This document shows, in pieces, positions 19,738 to 27,349 of a DNA stretch of 64,000 bases. The notes beneath the pieces are model-generated. The model saw nothing but the letters and a program-made list of their open reading frames with translations. It was not told where the DNA came from and made no database searches. The position numbers and the translations under genes were made by a program. Origin of the DNA: Erythrobacter sp. F6033 (GTDB lineage: Bacteria; Pseudomonadota; Alphaproteobacteria; Sphingomonadales; Sphingomonadaceae); NCBI RefSeq assembly GCF_023016005.1, contig NZ_JALKAZ010000001.1, positions 1,116,001 to 1,180,000 of the forward strand, read 5' to 3'. How positions within the stretch are numbered: the first letter of the stretch is position 1; each line of letters opens with the position of its first letter.

Positions 19738-19865
19738 GGCTAACGCCTCATCCCTTCTGGACTACAAATATGCGATAGGATGTCTGAATTGATCCCTTGA
19801 AGGCGCTCTAGCAGAGGCGCGCTGGCATTCAAGGTGGGGTAATCCGATTTAGTGGCCTTGAAACG

Positions 19866-19896
19866 CAAAAAGCGCCGCTATTGCGACGCTTTTTGG
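19866..19896 (-). terminator. Terminator downstream of tRNA-Val
   Basis: On the minus strand AAAAAGCGTCGC, a four-base AATA loop and GCGGCGCTTTTT form a near-perfect hairpin with one G-U pair and a T-run. It lies 15 bases beyond the tRNA 3' end. The symmetric A/T flanks let it act in both directions. Confidence 0.8.
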
Positions 19897-19910
19897 GTGG
19901 ATTGTCTCGA

Positions 19911-19985
19911 TGGTGGGCACAGGAAGATTTGAACTTCCGACCCCTGCAATGTCAATACAGTGCTCTACCCCTGAGCTATGCGCCC
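19911..19985 (-). tRNA. tRNA-Val (anticodon GAC)
   Basis: Read on the minus strand the 75 nt form a full cloverleaf: acceptor GGGCGCA pairs with TGTGCCC (one G-U), the D arm is GCTC/GAGC, the anticodon stem CTGTA pairs with TGCAG around loop TTGACAT (anticodon GAC, valine), and the T arm contains GTTCAAATC. The CCA end is encoded. It is followed by its own terminator. Confidence 0.95.
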
Positions 19986-20092
19986 GCACCATCGGATACT
20001 CCGCTCGTTTTGCGAACGGGAGCGGCCCATTAACGTGCCAGATTTAAAGGCGCAAGGCCAAAGCACACGCGATCCGAAAAACTCTTGCCGTT

Positions 20093-20482
20093 TTAGAGGC
20101 TGGCCTCGCGTTGATCTTCGAATACTCGCTCTACTTCCAAAACAAGGTCGCGCAGGTGGAAGGGCTTTGAAAGCACCTTCGCGTGGGGCTGCTCGCGGCT
20201 TGCGCGGAGCGACACTGCGGCGAATCCGGTGATGAACATCACCTTCGTACGCGGTGAAATCTCTGCGCAACGCTGCGCCAGCTCGATCCCGTCCATTTCT
20301 GGCATGACGATGTCAGACAAGAGCAGATCAAACTGCTCTTTCTCAAGCATCGGAATAGCATCAGTGCCTCTGTCGACGCTGCTCACGTTGTAGCCAGCAT
20401 TGGTGAGCGCGCGTTCAAGATAAACGCGCATAGCCTCTTCGTCTTCAGCGAGGAGAATTCGTGGGGCAAGATTCGATGTCAT
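20093..20482 (-). CDS. cpdR: Single-domain response regulator CpdR
   Basis: 129-aa stand-alone receiver domain. Unphosphorylated CpdR primes ClpXP for degradation of cell-cycle substrates, and the CckA-ChpT relay switches it off by phosphorylation. The acidic pocket is AEDEE, the phosphoacceptor is Asp57 in LLLSDIVMPEMDG, and the signature VMFITGFAAVSLRA followed by KVLSKPFHLRDLV matches CpdR more closely than generic receivers. I use the ATG at 20482 (MTSNLAPRILLAEDE); an upstream frame start at 20524 adds 14 residues that do not fit the fold. It is divergent from an N-formylglutamate amidohydrolase gene. Confidence 0.88.
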   Translation of the reverse strand: MTSNLAPRILLAEDEEAMRVYLERALTNAGYNVSSVDRGTDAIPMLEKEQFDLLLSDIVMPEMDGIELAQRCAEISPRTKVMFITGFAAVSLRASREQPHAKVLSKPFHLRDLVLEVERVFEDQREASL

Positions 20483-20589
20483 GAGCCATTCTATAACAGC
20501 GATGAGCTTAAGAAATCTTATCAAGATTATAGATTGCCCGAATTTGAGACGAATTGATTCCGATCCTCTCCGGCTAAGGTTTTGACAGG

Positions 20590-21618
20590 GTGGCGGAAAG
20601 CGGGCAGCAATATGATGTGAAAAAGCCCCACAATCGTTTGCCCGACGGAGAAAGGTCGAAGCTCCGCGACGCGGCCCCTGACGCCTTTCAAAGCGTTTCC
20701 GGAGGGTCTGTGTACGGCGAATTGCATGGTCCGGCCTTCACGCACGTCTCGCCAAATTCTACGCCGCTTCCTGTATTGATCGCTGTTCCCCATGCCGGGC
20801 GTGTGTATCCATCAGAAACACTTGCGCAAATGCGGGATGTTGAACTGAGTCAGCTTCGCTTGGAAGATCGCTATGTCGACAAACTCGGTGTTGCGATTGC
20901 AAAGGCTACTGGCACAGGTCTGCTCGTTTCCCATGCTCCTCGTGCGATGATCGACCTGAACCGAGCACATGACGATGTAGACTGGGAAATGATTGACGGT
21001 CCTGCGCGTCGGCCAACCAAGCCAGAACCGGTGCTTACGGGCACCAATCGGCGGGCGCGGAGTGGGTTGGGGCTGGTGCCTCGGCGTTTGCCCGGATTTG
21101 GCGAAATTTGGCGCCAGAGGCTTTCCAGAGCGGAGCTCGACCGCCGGATTGATTGCATCCACCGCCCGTATCACGCGTTTTTGGCTCAGGAGCTTGAGAC
21201 TATCCGCGACAAATGGGGCGTTGCACTGCTGATTGACCTGCATTCGATGCCGCCATTGAGGAAGCGGAACGGTCAAGATCAACCGCCACGCATGGTGCTC
21301 GGCGACAGGTTTGGCGCTTCCTGCCAGAACAGTTTGGTTGCGCGCGCCTATCGCTTTCTTGAGGATCGCGGACAATCTGTCGCACATAATCGGCCGTATT
21401 CGGGAGGATATGTGTTGGACCGCCATGCTGCACCTTCGCGCGGGATCCATGCAATCCAGATTGAGGTTTGTCGCTCGGCGTATCTTGATGATCAATTGAG
21501 CGAGCCGAGTAACGCACTCGAACCTTTAGGCGAGCTTCTCGCTGAGTTGATCAGGCAACTGGGCGCCGATACCGCCCATCTCGGGTCGAATGGCCGTATG
21601 GCACAAGCCGCAGAATAG
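20590..21618 (+). CDS. N-formylglutamate amidohydrolase
   Basis: Predicted zinc hydrolase that releases formate and glutamate from N-formylglutamate, or a related amide hydrolase. Motifs: IAVPHAGRVYP, LEDRYVDKLG, the DLNRAHDDVDW region, and LLIDLHSMPPL near the centre; the C-terminal HNRPYSGGYVLDRHA and IQIEVCRSAYLD are also family-typical. No other hut genes are nearby, so a role in histidine breakdown is not supported by context. The start is uncertain: GTG at 20590 gives 342 aa with a polar extension of about 40 residues, and a later GTG near 20710 would give a more typical N-terminus. Confidence 0.88.
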   Translation: MAESGQQYDVKKPHNRLPDGERSKLRDAAPDAFQSVSGGSVYGELHGPAFTHVSPNSTPLPVLIAVPHAGRVYPSETLAQMRDVELSQLRLEDRYVDKLGVAIAKATGTGLLVSHAPRAMIDLNRAHDDVDWEMIDGPARRPTKPEPVLTGTNRRARSGLGLVPRRLPGFGEIWRQRLSRAELDRRIDCIHRPYHAFLAQELETIRDKWGVALLIDLHSMPPLRKRNGQDQPPRMVLGDRFGASCQNSLVARAYRFLEDRGQSVAHNRPYSGGYVLDRHAAPSRGIHAIQIEVCRSAYLDDQLSEPSNALEPLGELLAELIRQLGADTAHLGSNGRMAQAAE

Positions 21619-21669
21619 CTCGGGAAAATCCAAAGTCCGCTCGCTAACCCTCTCACAAAAATGAAAAAA

Positions 21670-21704
21670 GCCACCTCGCTAATGTTAGGGGATTGCGAGG
21701 TGGC
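21670..21704 (-). terminator. Rho-independent terminator after the SapC gene
   Basis: GCCACCTCGC and GCGAGGTGGC form a perfect 10-bp stem with a 15-base loop, followed on the minus strand by TTTTTTCATTTTT. It ends the transcription unit of the SapC-family gene and its hairpin-rich tail. Confidence 0.8.
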
Positions 21705-21824
21705 CAAAGTTCAGGGAGGACTGCGCCCGAAGGCGCAGCTGTAAGCGGCGAAAATAGGGGGATGCCACCTACGCTCTCTAAATATGATTGAGGCGGGGTG
21801 TCTTCAAGAGACACCCCGCCTCAA
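21670..21824 (-). ncRNA. Possible small RNA or structured 3' UTR downstream of the SapC gene
   Basis: Read on the minus strand after the SapC-family stop there are three hairpins in a row. The first (21824-21788) has a perfect 16-bp stem with a five-base loop. The second (21738-21721) has a 7-bp stem capped by TTCG closed by C-G, an extra-stable tetraloop. The third (21704-21670) has a 10-bp stem followed by six T. A single-stranded TCCTCCCTG, complementary to a Shine-Dalgarno, lies between the second and third. This is the form of a small RNA with a terminator, or a processed mRNA tail; no expression evidence is available. Confidence 0.4.
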
Positions 21825-21861
21825 CGGGTTCCAAAATTTCTTTTGTGTGCGTTAGCGTTTC

Positions 21862-22656
21862 TTAGTTCGCTGTCGGCACCGCTGCGCCGTTTGCTGCCGG
21901 AGCAGGAACTTTGCCTTGAGCCGATTGACGCTCGAACAGTTTGCGCATCAGGTTGAGCGAGAACATGTGGGCGTGGATCAGCATGCCCATGCCATTCTTG
22001 TTCAGTGTTTCGACTGTCTCAGTTGGAAGTTCGCGCAGTTTCTTCTCATCAACCATGCGGAAGCCACGATAAACGAATGGAGTATCTGGCGTATCGCTGC
22101 GTGTGATCGCAATTTCACCATCCATCAGGATATCGAGCTTTTTGAGTTCTTCGAGAAACGCTTTGGTACGTTGACCCGATTCTTCGAAGTTCTTGCAGAA
22201 CTCAAGAACATTGGTCGTGTACTCAGTCGGGCTTTCACCATCAAAGAGCGGCTGACCTTCCTTGGTCGCGCCAATGACGCCGGTGCTTGGGTCAAAGCAA
22301 AGCGACATGTCGTCGCTGTCTTGCTGCAACTTTGCGAGGATGAAGGGATAGCGGCGAACATATGCTGGGACGTACACGTCTGCAACAAGCTTTCCGTCGT
22401 CGCCGATAAAGGTGTTCACGCCTTCGTTCAGGCCCATCAATGCGATTGGCAGCGGGTTATCACCGGCTGTGAAGACAATTGGGTAATCGCGCTGCGCGTC
22501 GACAAATTCGTCAACTGTGAGCGGAATCGCATGAGTCTCTGCAAGGAAATCTGCATTATCGAACGGGCTGACTTTCCAGTCACCGTGCTCGCGGCTGTTG
22601 AGCGGAAGCAGATCTTTGTAAAACAGCGGAAGTTGTGGCTGCGGCGCGCTGGCCAT
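21862..22656 (-). CDS. SapC family protein
   Basis: 264 aa, matching the SapC family common in sphingomonads and caulobacters. The typical opening is present (LPLFYKDLLPLNSREHGDW), followed by HAIPLTVDEF, YPIVFTAG and YVPAYVRRYPFIL, and a C-terminal half with FRMVDEKKLREL. There is no signal peptide or membrane span. The family was named after a Campylobacter S-layer protein locus, but its role in alphaproteobacteria is not established. The ATG has CCGGAG upstream. The gene stands alone and ends in an unusually structured 3' region. Confidence 0.85.
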   Translation of the reverse strand: MASAPQPQLPLFYKDLLPLNSREHGDWKVSPFDNADFLAETHAIPLTVDEFVDAQRDYPIVFTAGDNPLPIALMGLNEGVNTFIGDDGKLVADVYVPAYVRRYPFILAKLQQDSDDMSLCFDPSTGVIGATKEGQPLFDGESPTEYTTNVLEFCKNFEESGQRTKAFLEELKKLDILMDGEIAITRSDTPDTPFVYRGFRMVDEKKLRELPTETVETLNKNGMGMLIHAHMFSLNLMRKLFERQSAQGKVPAPAANGAAVPTAN

Positions 22657-22772
22657 GGAATGTCTCCGGAAATTATCTGAATGTTGTCTATTGTCTCGGC
22701 CGTTAACAGGTCAACGGAGCCGTTCGCAGGGCGCTTTAGGCGGTAAGTGCTCAACGCGCAAGCGGTCCGCGT

Positions 22773-24287
22773 TCAATCGCCCTTCGTGATGGGGAGAGGC
22801 GGTAAAAGCTTGCCGGGGTTTAGCAATCCCTGAGGGTCAAGAGCATGCTTCACGCTGCGCATAAGCGAAAGTGCAACAGGGTCGCCAAGTCGATCAAGCT
22901 CATCAACTTTCATCTGGCCTATCCCATGCTCTGCACTGATAGAGCCGCCCCACGCAGTGACGAGATCGTAAACGCGCGCGCTGACGTTTTTGCCTTCATT
23001 CTCCTCCCATTCTCCCGCGACCGAACCTGTCGGAGCGAGGACGTGAAAATGCACATTACCATCCCCCAAGTGCCCGAACGCGATGCCACGTGTGCCCGGA
23101 AAAGTGCGTTCGATCTGAGGAATCGCCGCTTCAATGAATTCTGGCATTTTCTCGACTGGAACTGAAATGTCATGTTGCATCGCAGGACCAAGCGCTCGCT
23201 CAGCGGCTGAAATGGAATCGCGCAGCGTCCAGAACGCTTCCGACTGAGATTCGTTGGCGGCAATTACGGCATCGCTCAAAAGCTGATCTTCCATGGCTTT
23301 GGCGAGGACATTCTGAAGGCGGTCCTGAAGCGACGCGCTATCTCCATCGCCCGATACACATTCGATCAGCACATTCCACGCATGCCGATCGGACAGAGGG
23401 GCGCGCGCGCTTGGTAGATGGTCGACAACACTGCTTAGACAATGGTCGGGGATCACTTCGAACCCTTCTAAAGTATCGCCCATGGATCGATCGACAAACC
23501 TCAAAAGTGTCCGCGCGCCGACGATGCTTGGCAAGCCAACCCATGCAGTCGCGCGTGCACTGACTGATGGAAGCAATCTGAGGTTCGCGGCAGTTATAAT
23601 TCCGAGAGTACCCTCTGACCCGATCAGTAATTGTTTGAGATCAAACCCGCGATTGTCTTTCTTCAGGGCCGTCAGACCATTGAAAATGCTTCCATCTGCC
23701 AAAACACATTCGATCCCAAGCACTTGGGCACGCATTGTTCCGTGGCGCAAAACCTGCGTGCCGCCGGCATTTGTCGAAACCAGCCCGCCTATTGTGGCAG
23801 ACCCTTTTCCACCCAGGGTTAGAGGGAAGCGCAATCCGCTTGCCTCTGCGACTTCGTGCAGGGTTTGAAGGATGACCCCAGCTTCGCAAACACATTGACC
23901 TGCATCGGCATCGAAGGTGCGAATTGCATCCATTCTTCGTAGTGACAAAATGACAGCCTTGCCGCTTTTGTCCGGGGTTGCTCCGCCAGCCATCCCGCTG
24001 TTGCCCCCCTGCGGTACGATGGGGATTGAATGCTTTGCGCAGAGTTTGACGAGCTGTGACACTTGCTCGGTGGATGCAGGGGATGCCATTCCAAGTGCGA
24101 GCCCCGAATACCGCCCACGCCAATCGGTAAGCGACGGGATAAGTGCGTCATTGTCGGTCGTGAAGCCTTTGGGCCCGAGCAAGCTCGCGGCATCTGAAAG
24201 AAAGACGGATGATGATGGAATGGAGGGCATAATTGTTGCGTCTATGTCACATACTCGCCCAACATGGCTAGATGCTTGGGCTGTCAT
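22773..24287 (-). CDS. FAD-binding oxidoreductase, GlcD / D-2-hydroxyacid dehydrogenase type
   Basis: Flavin enzyme of the VAO/PCMH fold, probably oxidising a D-2-hydroxyacid such as D-lactate or D-2-hydroxyglutarate. The FAD domain shows PIVPQGGNSGMAGGATP, LGGKGSATIGGLVSTNAGG and IGSEGTLGIIT. The C-terminal FAD-oxidase domain has the metal-site GHLGDGNVHFH and the SAEHGIGQMK motif, and ends in LDPQGLLNPGK. Start is uncertain: the longest frame begins at 24287, but the ATG at 24230 (MPSIPSSSVFLSD) gives a more usual N-terminus and 485 aa. The exact substrate cannot be told. It lies 116 bp upstream of the SapC gene on the same strand. Confidence 0.85.
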   Translation of the reverse strand: MTAQASSHVGRVCDIDATIMPSIPSSSVFLSDAASLLGPKGFTTDNDALIPSLTDWRGRYSGLALGMASPASTEQVSQLVKLCAKHSIPIVPQGGNSGMAGGATPDKSGKAVILSLRRMDAIRTFDADAGQCVCEAGVILQTLHEVAEASGLRFPLTLGGKGSATIGGLVSTNAGGTQVLRHGTMRAQVLGIECVLADGSIFNGLTALKKDNRGFDLKQLLIGSEGTLGIITAANLRLLPSVSARATAWVGLPSIVGARTLLRFVDRSMGDTLEGFEVIPDHCLSSVVDHLPSARAPLSDRHAWNVLIECVSGDGDSASLQDRLQNVLAKAMEDQLLSDAVIAANESQSEAFWTLRDSISAAERALGPAMQHDISVPVEKMPEFIEAAIPQIERTFPGTRGIAFGHLGDGNVHFHVLAPTGSVAGEWEENEGKNVSARVYDLVTAWGGSISAEHGIGQMKVDELDRLGDPVALSLMRSVKHALDPQGLLNPGKLLPPLPITKGD

Positions 24288-24390
24288 TTGTCCCAGTTAA
24301 GCGAACGTTCAATCGCGTCGGCTAATGCGCCACTTCTGGTAACGGTCCAAGGGCTGTTACTGAATCGAATTATGGAGACCGTTCCCGCTA

Positions 24391-25008
24391 ATGCCTAGCC
24401 TGTTTGCTCTTGCAACGCCGCTCGCGCTGCTTTTGCCCTTTCTCGGGCAGAACAGTGAGCTCTCGGCTGGCTCGGCTCTGGTGAACGCAGGCGATCCACC
24501 GATCGAAGCTGCAGGCGCCAACGATCAAAAACCGTTGCCGAAGGGTGTCTTGGTTTCTCAACCTTATCCGGCTCAACGGACGAGCGTTGCCCCTCTTGAT
24601 GCATTTCGCGGTGGACAGGTTGTTCGGCAGGTTCGAATTGAACGCAGGGTAATCCTTCGGATCGCACCTGCTCGGCGGAATGCCCAAAACAATCTTGTTG
24701 CCCAATTGCCCCGCAATGGAATCAACACCCGCTTCGAAGAGCGCAAAATGGACAAATGCGTGCCCGTAGGAGGCATTGCCGGTGTTCAGACGGGCAGCGG
24801 AAACAGGCTGCTGTTCTTCATGCGCGATGCGAGGATTGTTTCCGCAAACCTCGAAAAAGCATGCCGTGCGCGCGATTTCTACTCAGGTTTCTATGTCGAA
24901 AAGAACGATGATGGAAAGCTCTGTATTGATCGCGACAAGTTGCAATCGCGCAGCGGCGCGAAGTGCGAAGTAGAGCGCATGCGGCAGCTGGTGGCTGTTA
25001 CCGAGTAG
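24391..25008 (+). CDS. Secreted protein of unknown function
   Basis: 205 aa that I do not recognise. It begins with a hydrophobic segment (LFALATPLALLLPFLG) consistent with a signal peptide, followed by a proline-rich low-complexity region and a C-terminal half containing several cysteines (in KCVPVGG, KACRARDFY, LCIDRDK and KCEVERM) that could form disulphides in the periplasm. GGAG lies about ten bases before the ATG. It is divergent from the FAD oxidase and precedes the RNA helicase. The ordered cysteines and clean coding frame support a real gene. Confidence 0.75.
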   Translation: MPSLFALATPLALLLPFLGQNSELSAGSALVNAGDPPIEAAGANDQKPLPKGVLVSQPYPAQRTSVAPLDAFRGGQVVRQVRIERRVILRIAPARRNAQNNLVAQLPRNGINTRFEERKMDKCVPVGGIAGVQTGSGNRLLFFMRDARIVSANLEKACRARDFYSGFYVEKNDDGKLCIDRDKLQSRSGAKCEVERMRQLVAVTE

Positions 25009-25170
25009 CTTGAGCGAAGCGGCACGCATTCGCCAAACTGCCCATTTCTTGACTTTTGATGCAATTTTACGCAGATGCCGTGCGCGCCCGGCGGTGATGA
25101 AACGCATCATCCAGCTGCGCACTTTAAGTTGACGGCTATCACGCCGCATTATCCGGACATTATCAAACGC

Positions 25171-26589
25171 ATGACATTCGCCGATCTCGGCCTTTCGCCT
25201 GAATTGCTCAAAGCCGTCGATGACGCTGGCTATTCTGAGCCTACTGCCATCCAAGCAGAAGCCATTCCTACCATCCTGATGATGCGGGATCTGATCGGTA
25301 TTGCGCAGACGGGCACCGGCAAAACCGCCAGCTTTGTGCTGCCGATGATCGACGTGATGGCCTCTGGCCGCCGCCGCGCTTTGATGCCTCGCTCGCTTAT
25401 CCTTGAGCCAACGCGCGAACTCGCTGCGCAGGTTGCCGAGAATTTCGAGAAGTACGGTAAGAACCACGATCTCAAAATGGCGCTGCTTATCGGCGGTGTG
25501 CAAATGGGCGATCAGCTCAAAACGTTGAACGAAGGCGTGGACGTTCTGATCGCAACGCCGGGTCGTTTGATGGACCTGTTTGAGCGGGGCAAGATCCTGC
25601 TCAATGGCTGCGAGCTCCTCGTGATCGACGAAGCTGACCGCATGCTCGACATGGGCTTTATCCCGGATATCGAATTCATCTGCGACAAGCTTCCTGATAC
25701 CCGCCAAACCATGCTCTTCTCGGCTACGATGCCTGCGCCGATTGAGAAGCTTGCGAAGAAATTCATGAGCAATCCCAAGCGGATCGAAACCGCGCGGGCT
25801 GCGACCACGAACAAGGATATCACCGCGTTCAAGATCAACGTGGAGCAGCGCAAAAAGCGCGATACACTGGAGTGGCTGCTCAACAATGATCATGTCGAGA
25901 CGGCGATTGTTTTCTCCAACAAGAAAACCACCGTGCGGGAGTTGAATAAGGCTCTACAGCGCAACGGCTTCAAGTCTGGCGAGATCCACGGCGATATTGA
26001 CCAGTCGACGCGTCAAAAAGAGCTGGAGCGGTTCAAGTCGGGCGACATCAACATTCTGGTCGCTTCTGATGTGGCGGCTCGCGGGCTCGACATCAAAGGC
26101 GTGAGTCACGTTTTCAACTTCGACACGCCGTGGCACCCGGATGACTACGTTCACCGCATTGGCCGCACGGGCCGGGCAGGGGCAAAAGGACGCGCCTTCA
26201 CTTTCGTTACGAAAGCGGACGCTGAAGCAATCGACAATGTCGAGAAGCTGACGAAGAACGTTATCCCCGTATTCGGCAAAGACGATGTCCGCGTTGAATT
26301 GAAAGATGGATCGTCAAAGCCGCAAGACGATGACAAGCCTGCGGAAGAGAAGAAGCCGCGTCGCCGCAGCAAGAAAGCGGACGAGACGCATGATAAGCCC
26401 GAGGATACGGCGCCTGAGAAACCGAAGCGCGAACGCAGCCCACGCAAAGAACGTTCAGATGACAAACCCGCACGCGAGGCTAAGCCAAAAGGCAGAGGCC
26501 GGCGGCGCGATCAGGATGATGAACCTGTGGCACCAGGCGAATGGAACGGTCCGAAACCGGGCTTTCTGGACGTCGGGTTCAAGGGCTGA
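25171..26589 (+). CDS. DEAD-box ATP-dependent RNA helicase, RhlE type
   Basis: From the ATG at 25171 the protein is 472 aa and starts MTFADLGLSPELL, the expected Q-motif upstream region. Motifs in order: AQTGTGKT (I), PTRELA (Ia), TPGRLMD (Ib), VIDEADRMLD (II, DEAD), SATMP (III), IVFSNKK and LVASDVAARGLD (IV-V), and HRIGRTGRAG (VI). A long lysine/arginine/acid-rich C-terminal tail of about 100 residues follows (KKPRRRSKK, RGRRRDQDDE), as in RhlE-like proteins involved in RNA turnover or ribosome assembly. The upstream in-frame start at 25075 is unlikely. Two palindromes follow the stop codon. Confidence 0.95.
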   Translation: MTFADLGLSPELLKAVDDAGYSEPTAIQAEAIPTILMMRDLIGIAQTGTGKTASFVLPMIDVMASGRRRALMPRSLILEPTRELAAQVAENFEKYGKNHDLKMALLIGGVQMGDQLKTLNEGVDVLIATPGRLMDLFERGKILLNGCELLVIDEADRMLDMGFIPDIEFICDKLPDTRQTMLFSATMPAPIEKLAKKFMSNPKRIETARAATTNKDITAFKINVEQRKKRDTLEWLLNNDHVETAIVFSNKKTTVRELNKALQRNGFKSGEIHGDIDQSTRQKELERFKSGDINILVASDVAARGLDIKGVSHVFNFDTPWHPDDYVHRIGRTGRAGAKGRAFTFVTKADAEAIDNVEKLTKNVIPVFGKDDVRVELKDGSSKPQDDDKPAEEKKPRRRSKKADETHDKPEDTAPEKPKRERSPRKERSDDKPAREAKPKGRGRRRDQDDEPVAPGEWNGPKPGFLDVGFKG

Positions 26590-26616
26590 TTCCCTAACCT
26601 TGGTCTTGTAGGAACC

Positions 26617-26643
26617 GGTTGACAGATTCGGAATCTGTCAACC
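26617..26643. repeat. 27-bp perfect palindrome after the RNA helicase gene
   Basis: GGTTGACAGATTC and its exact complement GAATCTGTCAACC are separated by one G. It begins 28 bases after the helicase stop. No T-run follows on either strand, so it is not a standard terminator. Confidence 0.7.
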
Positions 26644-26687
26644 ACCAGAATCCACGCTATATCTATGAAATCTATGTGATTTCGGCG

Positions 26688-26716
26688 TGTTGGACACACA
26701 TGACAAGTGTCCAACA
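26688..26716. repeat. 10-bp inverted repeat
   Basis: TGTTGGACAC (26688-26697) and GTGTCCAACA (26707-26716) are perfect complements with a nine-base spacer. It lies 45 bp after the first palindrome in the same 262-bp non-coding gap and is also without a T-run. Confidence 0.6.
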
Positions 26717-26851
26717 GGCGCTGCGTGGTTCTGTGCGATCAAATAGACCGCTGACACTGACAATTTCAAAGAACAATCAGTGGCTTAGAGCGCGAATTGC
26801 GTGTAGGAAACCGCGTTTTGGGACGACACTTAAACTGCGTGGCCTAGGTGG

Positions 26852-27349
26852 CTAGTGCCCCAGTTTTTGCAGCAAATTCAGAGCAAGCTTTTGCGCCGAT
26901 TGAGCATAGTCTGCTGAATTTTTCAGATCAGAGAGAGGCACCCAGTACAAAGTCATTTGATTGCTATCAAACTGCTCGAAGGCAGAGAAAGCCAAGAAAG
27001 AACGGTCGCGTTTCCAAAGCCCGACACAACCAGCATGCACGATGACGCGCCGGGTTTCATAGTGGCTTCGGCATAAATCGCGGTGTTTTTGAATGGCTTC
27101 TAAGACGTGATCGGATGCGCCATCTCTCCGCATTAGTTTCTTGATTTTCTTCCAAACGTCATTTGGGTTTAATCGATCATAATCTTTCGCGCCCTGAACT
27201 AAGCTTCGGCCTTCCAAAGCGGTTAGTAGCGCTCGCAAGTTGCTCTCACATTTGGCCCAACTCATTACGCAGTCAGCTATCGCTAAACGGTGCGTATCCT
27301 CGAGAGCTTCATGATCTACCTCGCTCCAGTGAGGAGTTTTTTCGTTCAA
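26852..27349 (-). CDS. HEPN-like protein of unknown function, coupled to uvrD
   Basis: 165 aa, mostly alpha-helical by composition. It has an N-terminal helix of the WAKCESNLRALL form and a later EAIQKHRDLCRSHYETRRVIVHAG segment. R100 to H105 reads Arg-x4-His, the conserved motif of HEPN-domain RNases and toxins; this is motif resemblance only. The start is a TTG at 27349 whose bases overlap the uvrD stop (TTGA), a translational-coupling arrangement, so it is probably expressed with uvrD from the SOS-boxed promoter. No standard domain is recognised with certainty. The gene is followed by the non-coding gap with palindromes. Confidence 0.7.
   Translation of the reverse strand: MNEKTPHWSEVDHEALEDTHRLAIADCVMSWAKCESNLRALLTALEGRSLVQGAKDYDRLNPNDVWKKIKKLMRRDGASDHVLEAIQKHRDLCRSHYETRRVIVHAGCVGLWKRDRSFLAFSAFEQFDSNQMTLYWVPLSDLKNSADYAQSAQKLALNLLQKLGH

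Noticed and set aside
20514..20528. AATCTT/AAGATT dyad between cpdR and the amidohydrolase gene
   Set aside because: Only six base pairs and AT-rich, so it may occur by chance; no known operator matches.
21788..21824. 16-bp hairpin after the SapC gene as its terminator
   Set aside because: No T-run follows on the minus strand; the terminator at 21670-21704 fits far better, so I treat the hairpin as part of a structured RNA.
24883..25893. 336-codon minus-strand frame
   Set aside because: Shadow of the DEAD-box helicase and the upstream secreted-protein gene.
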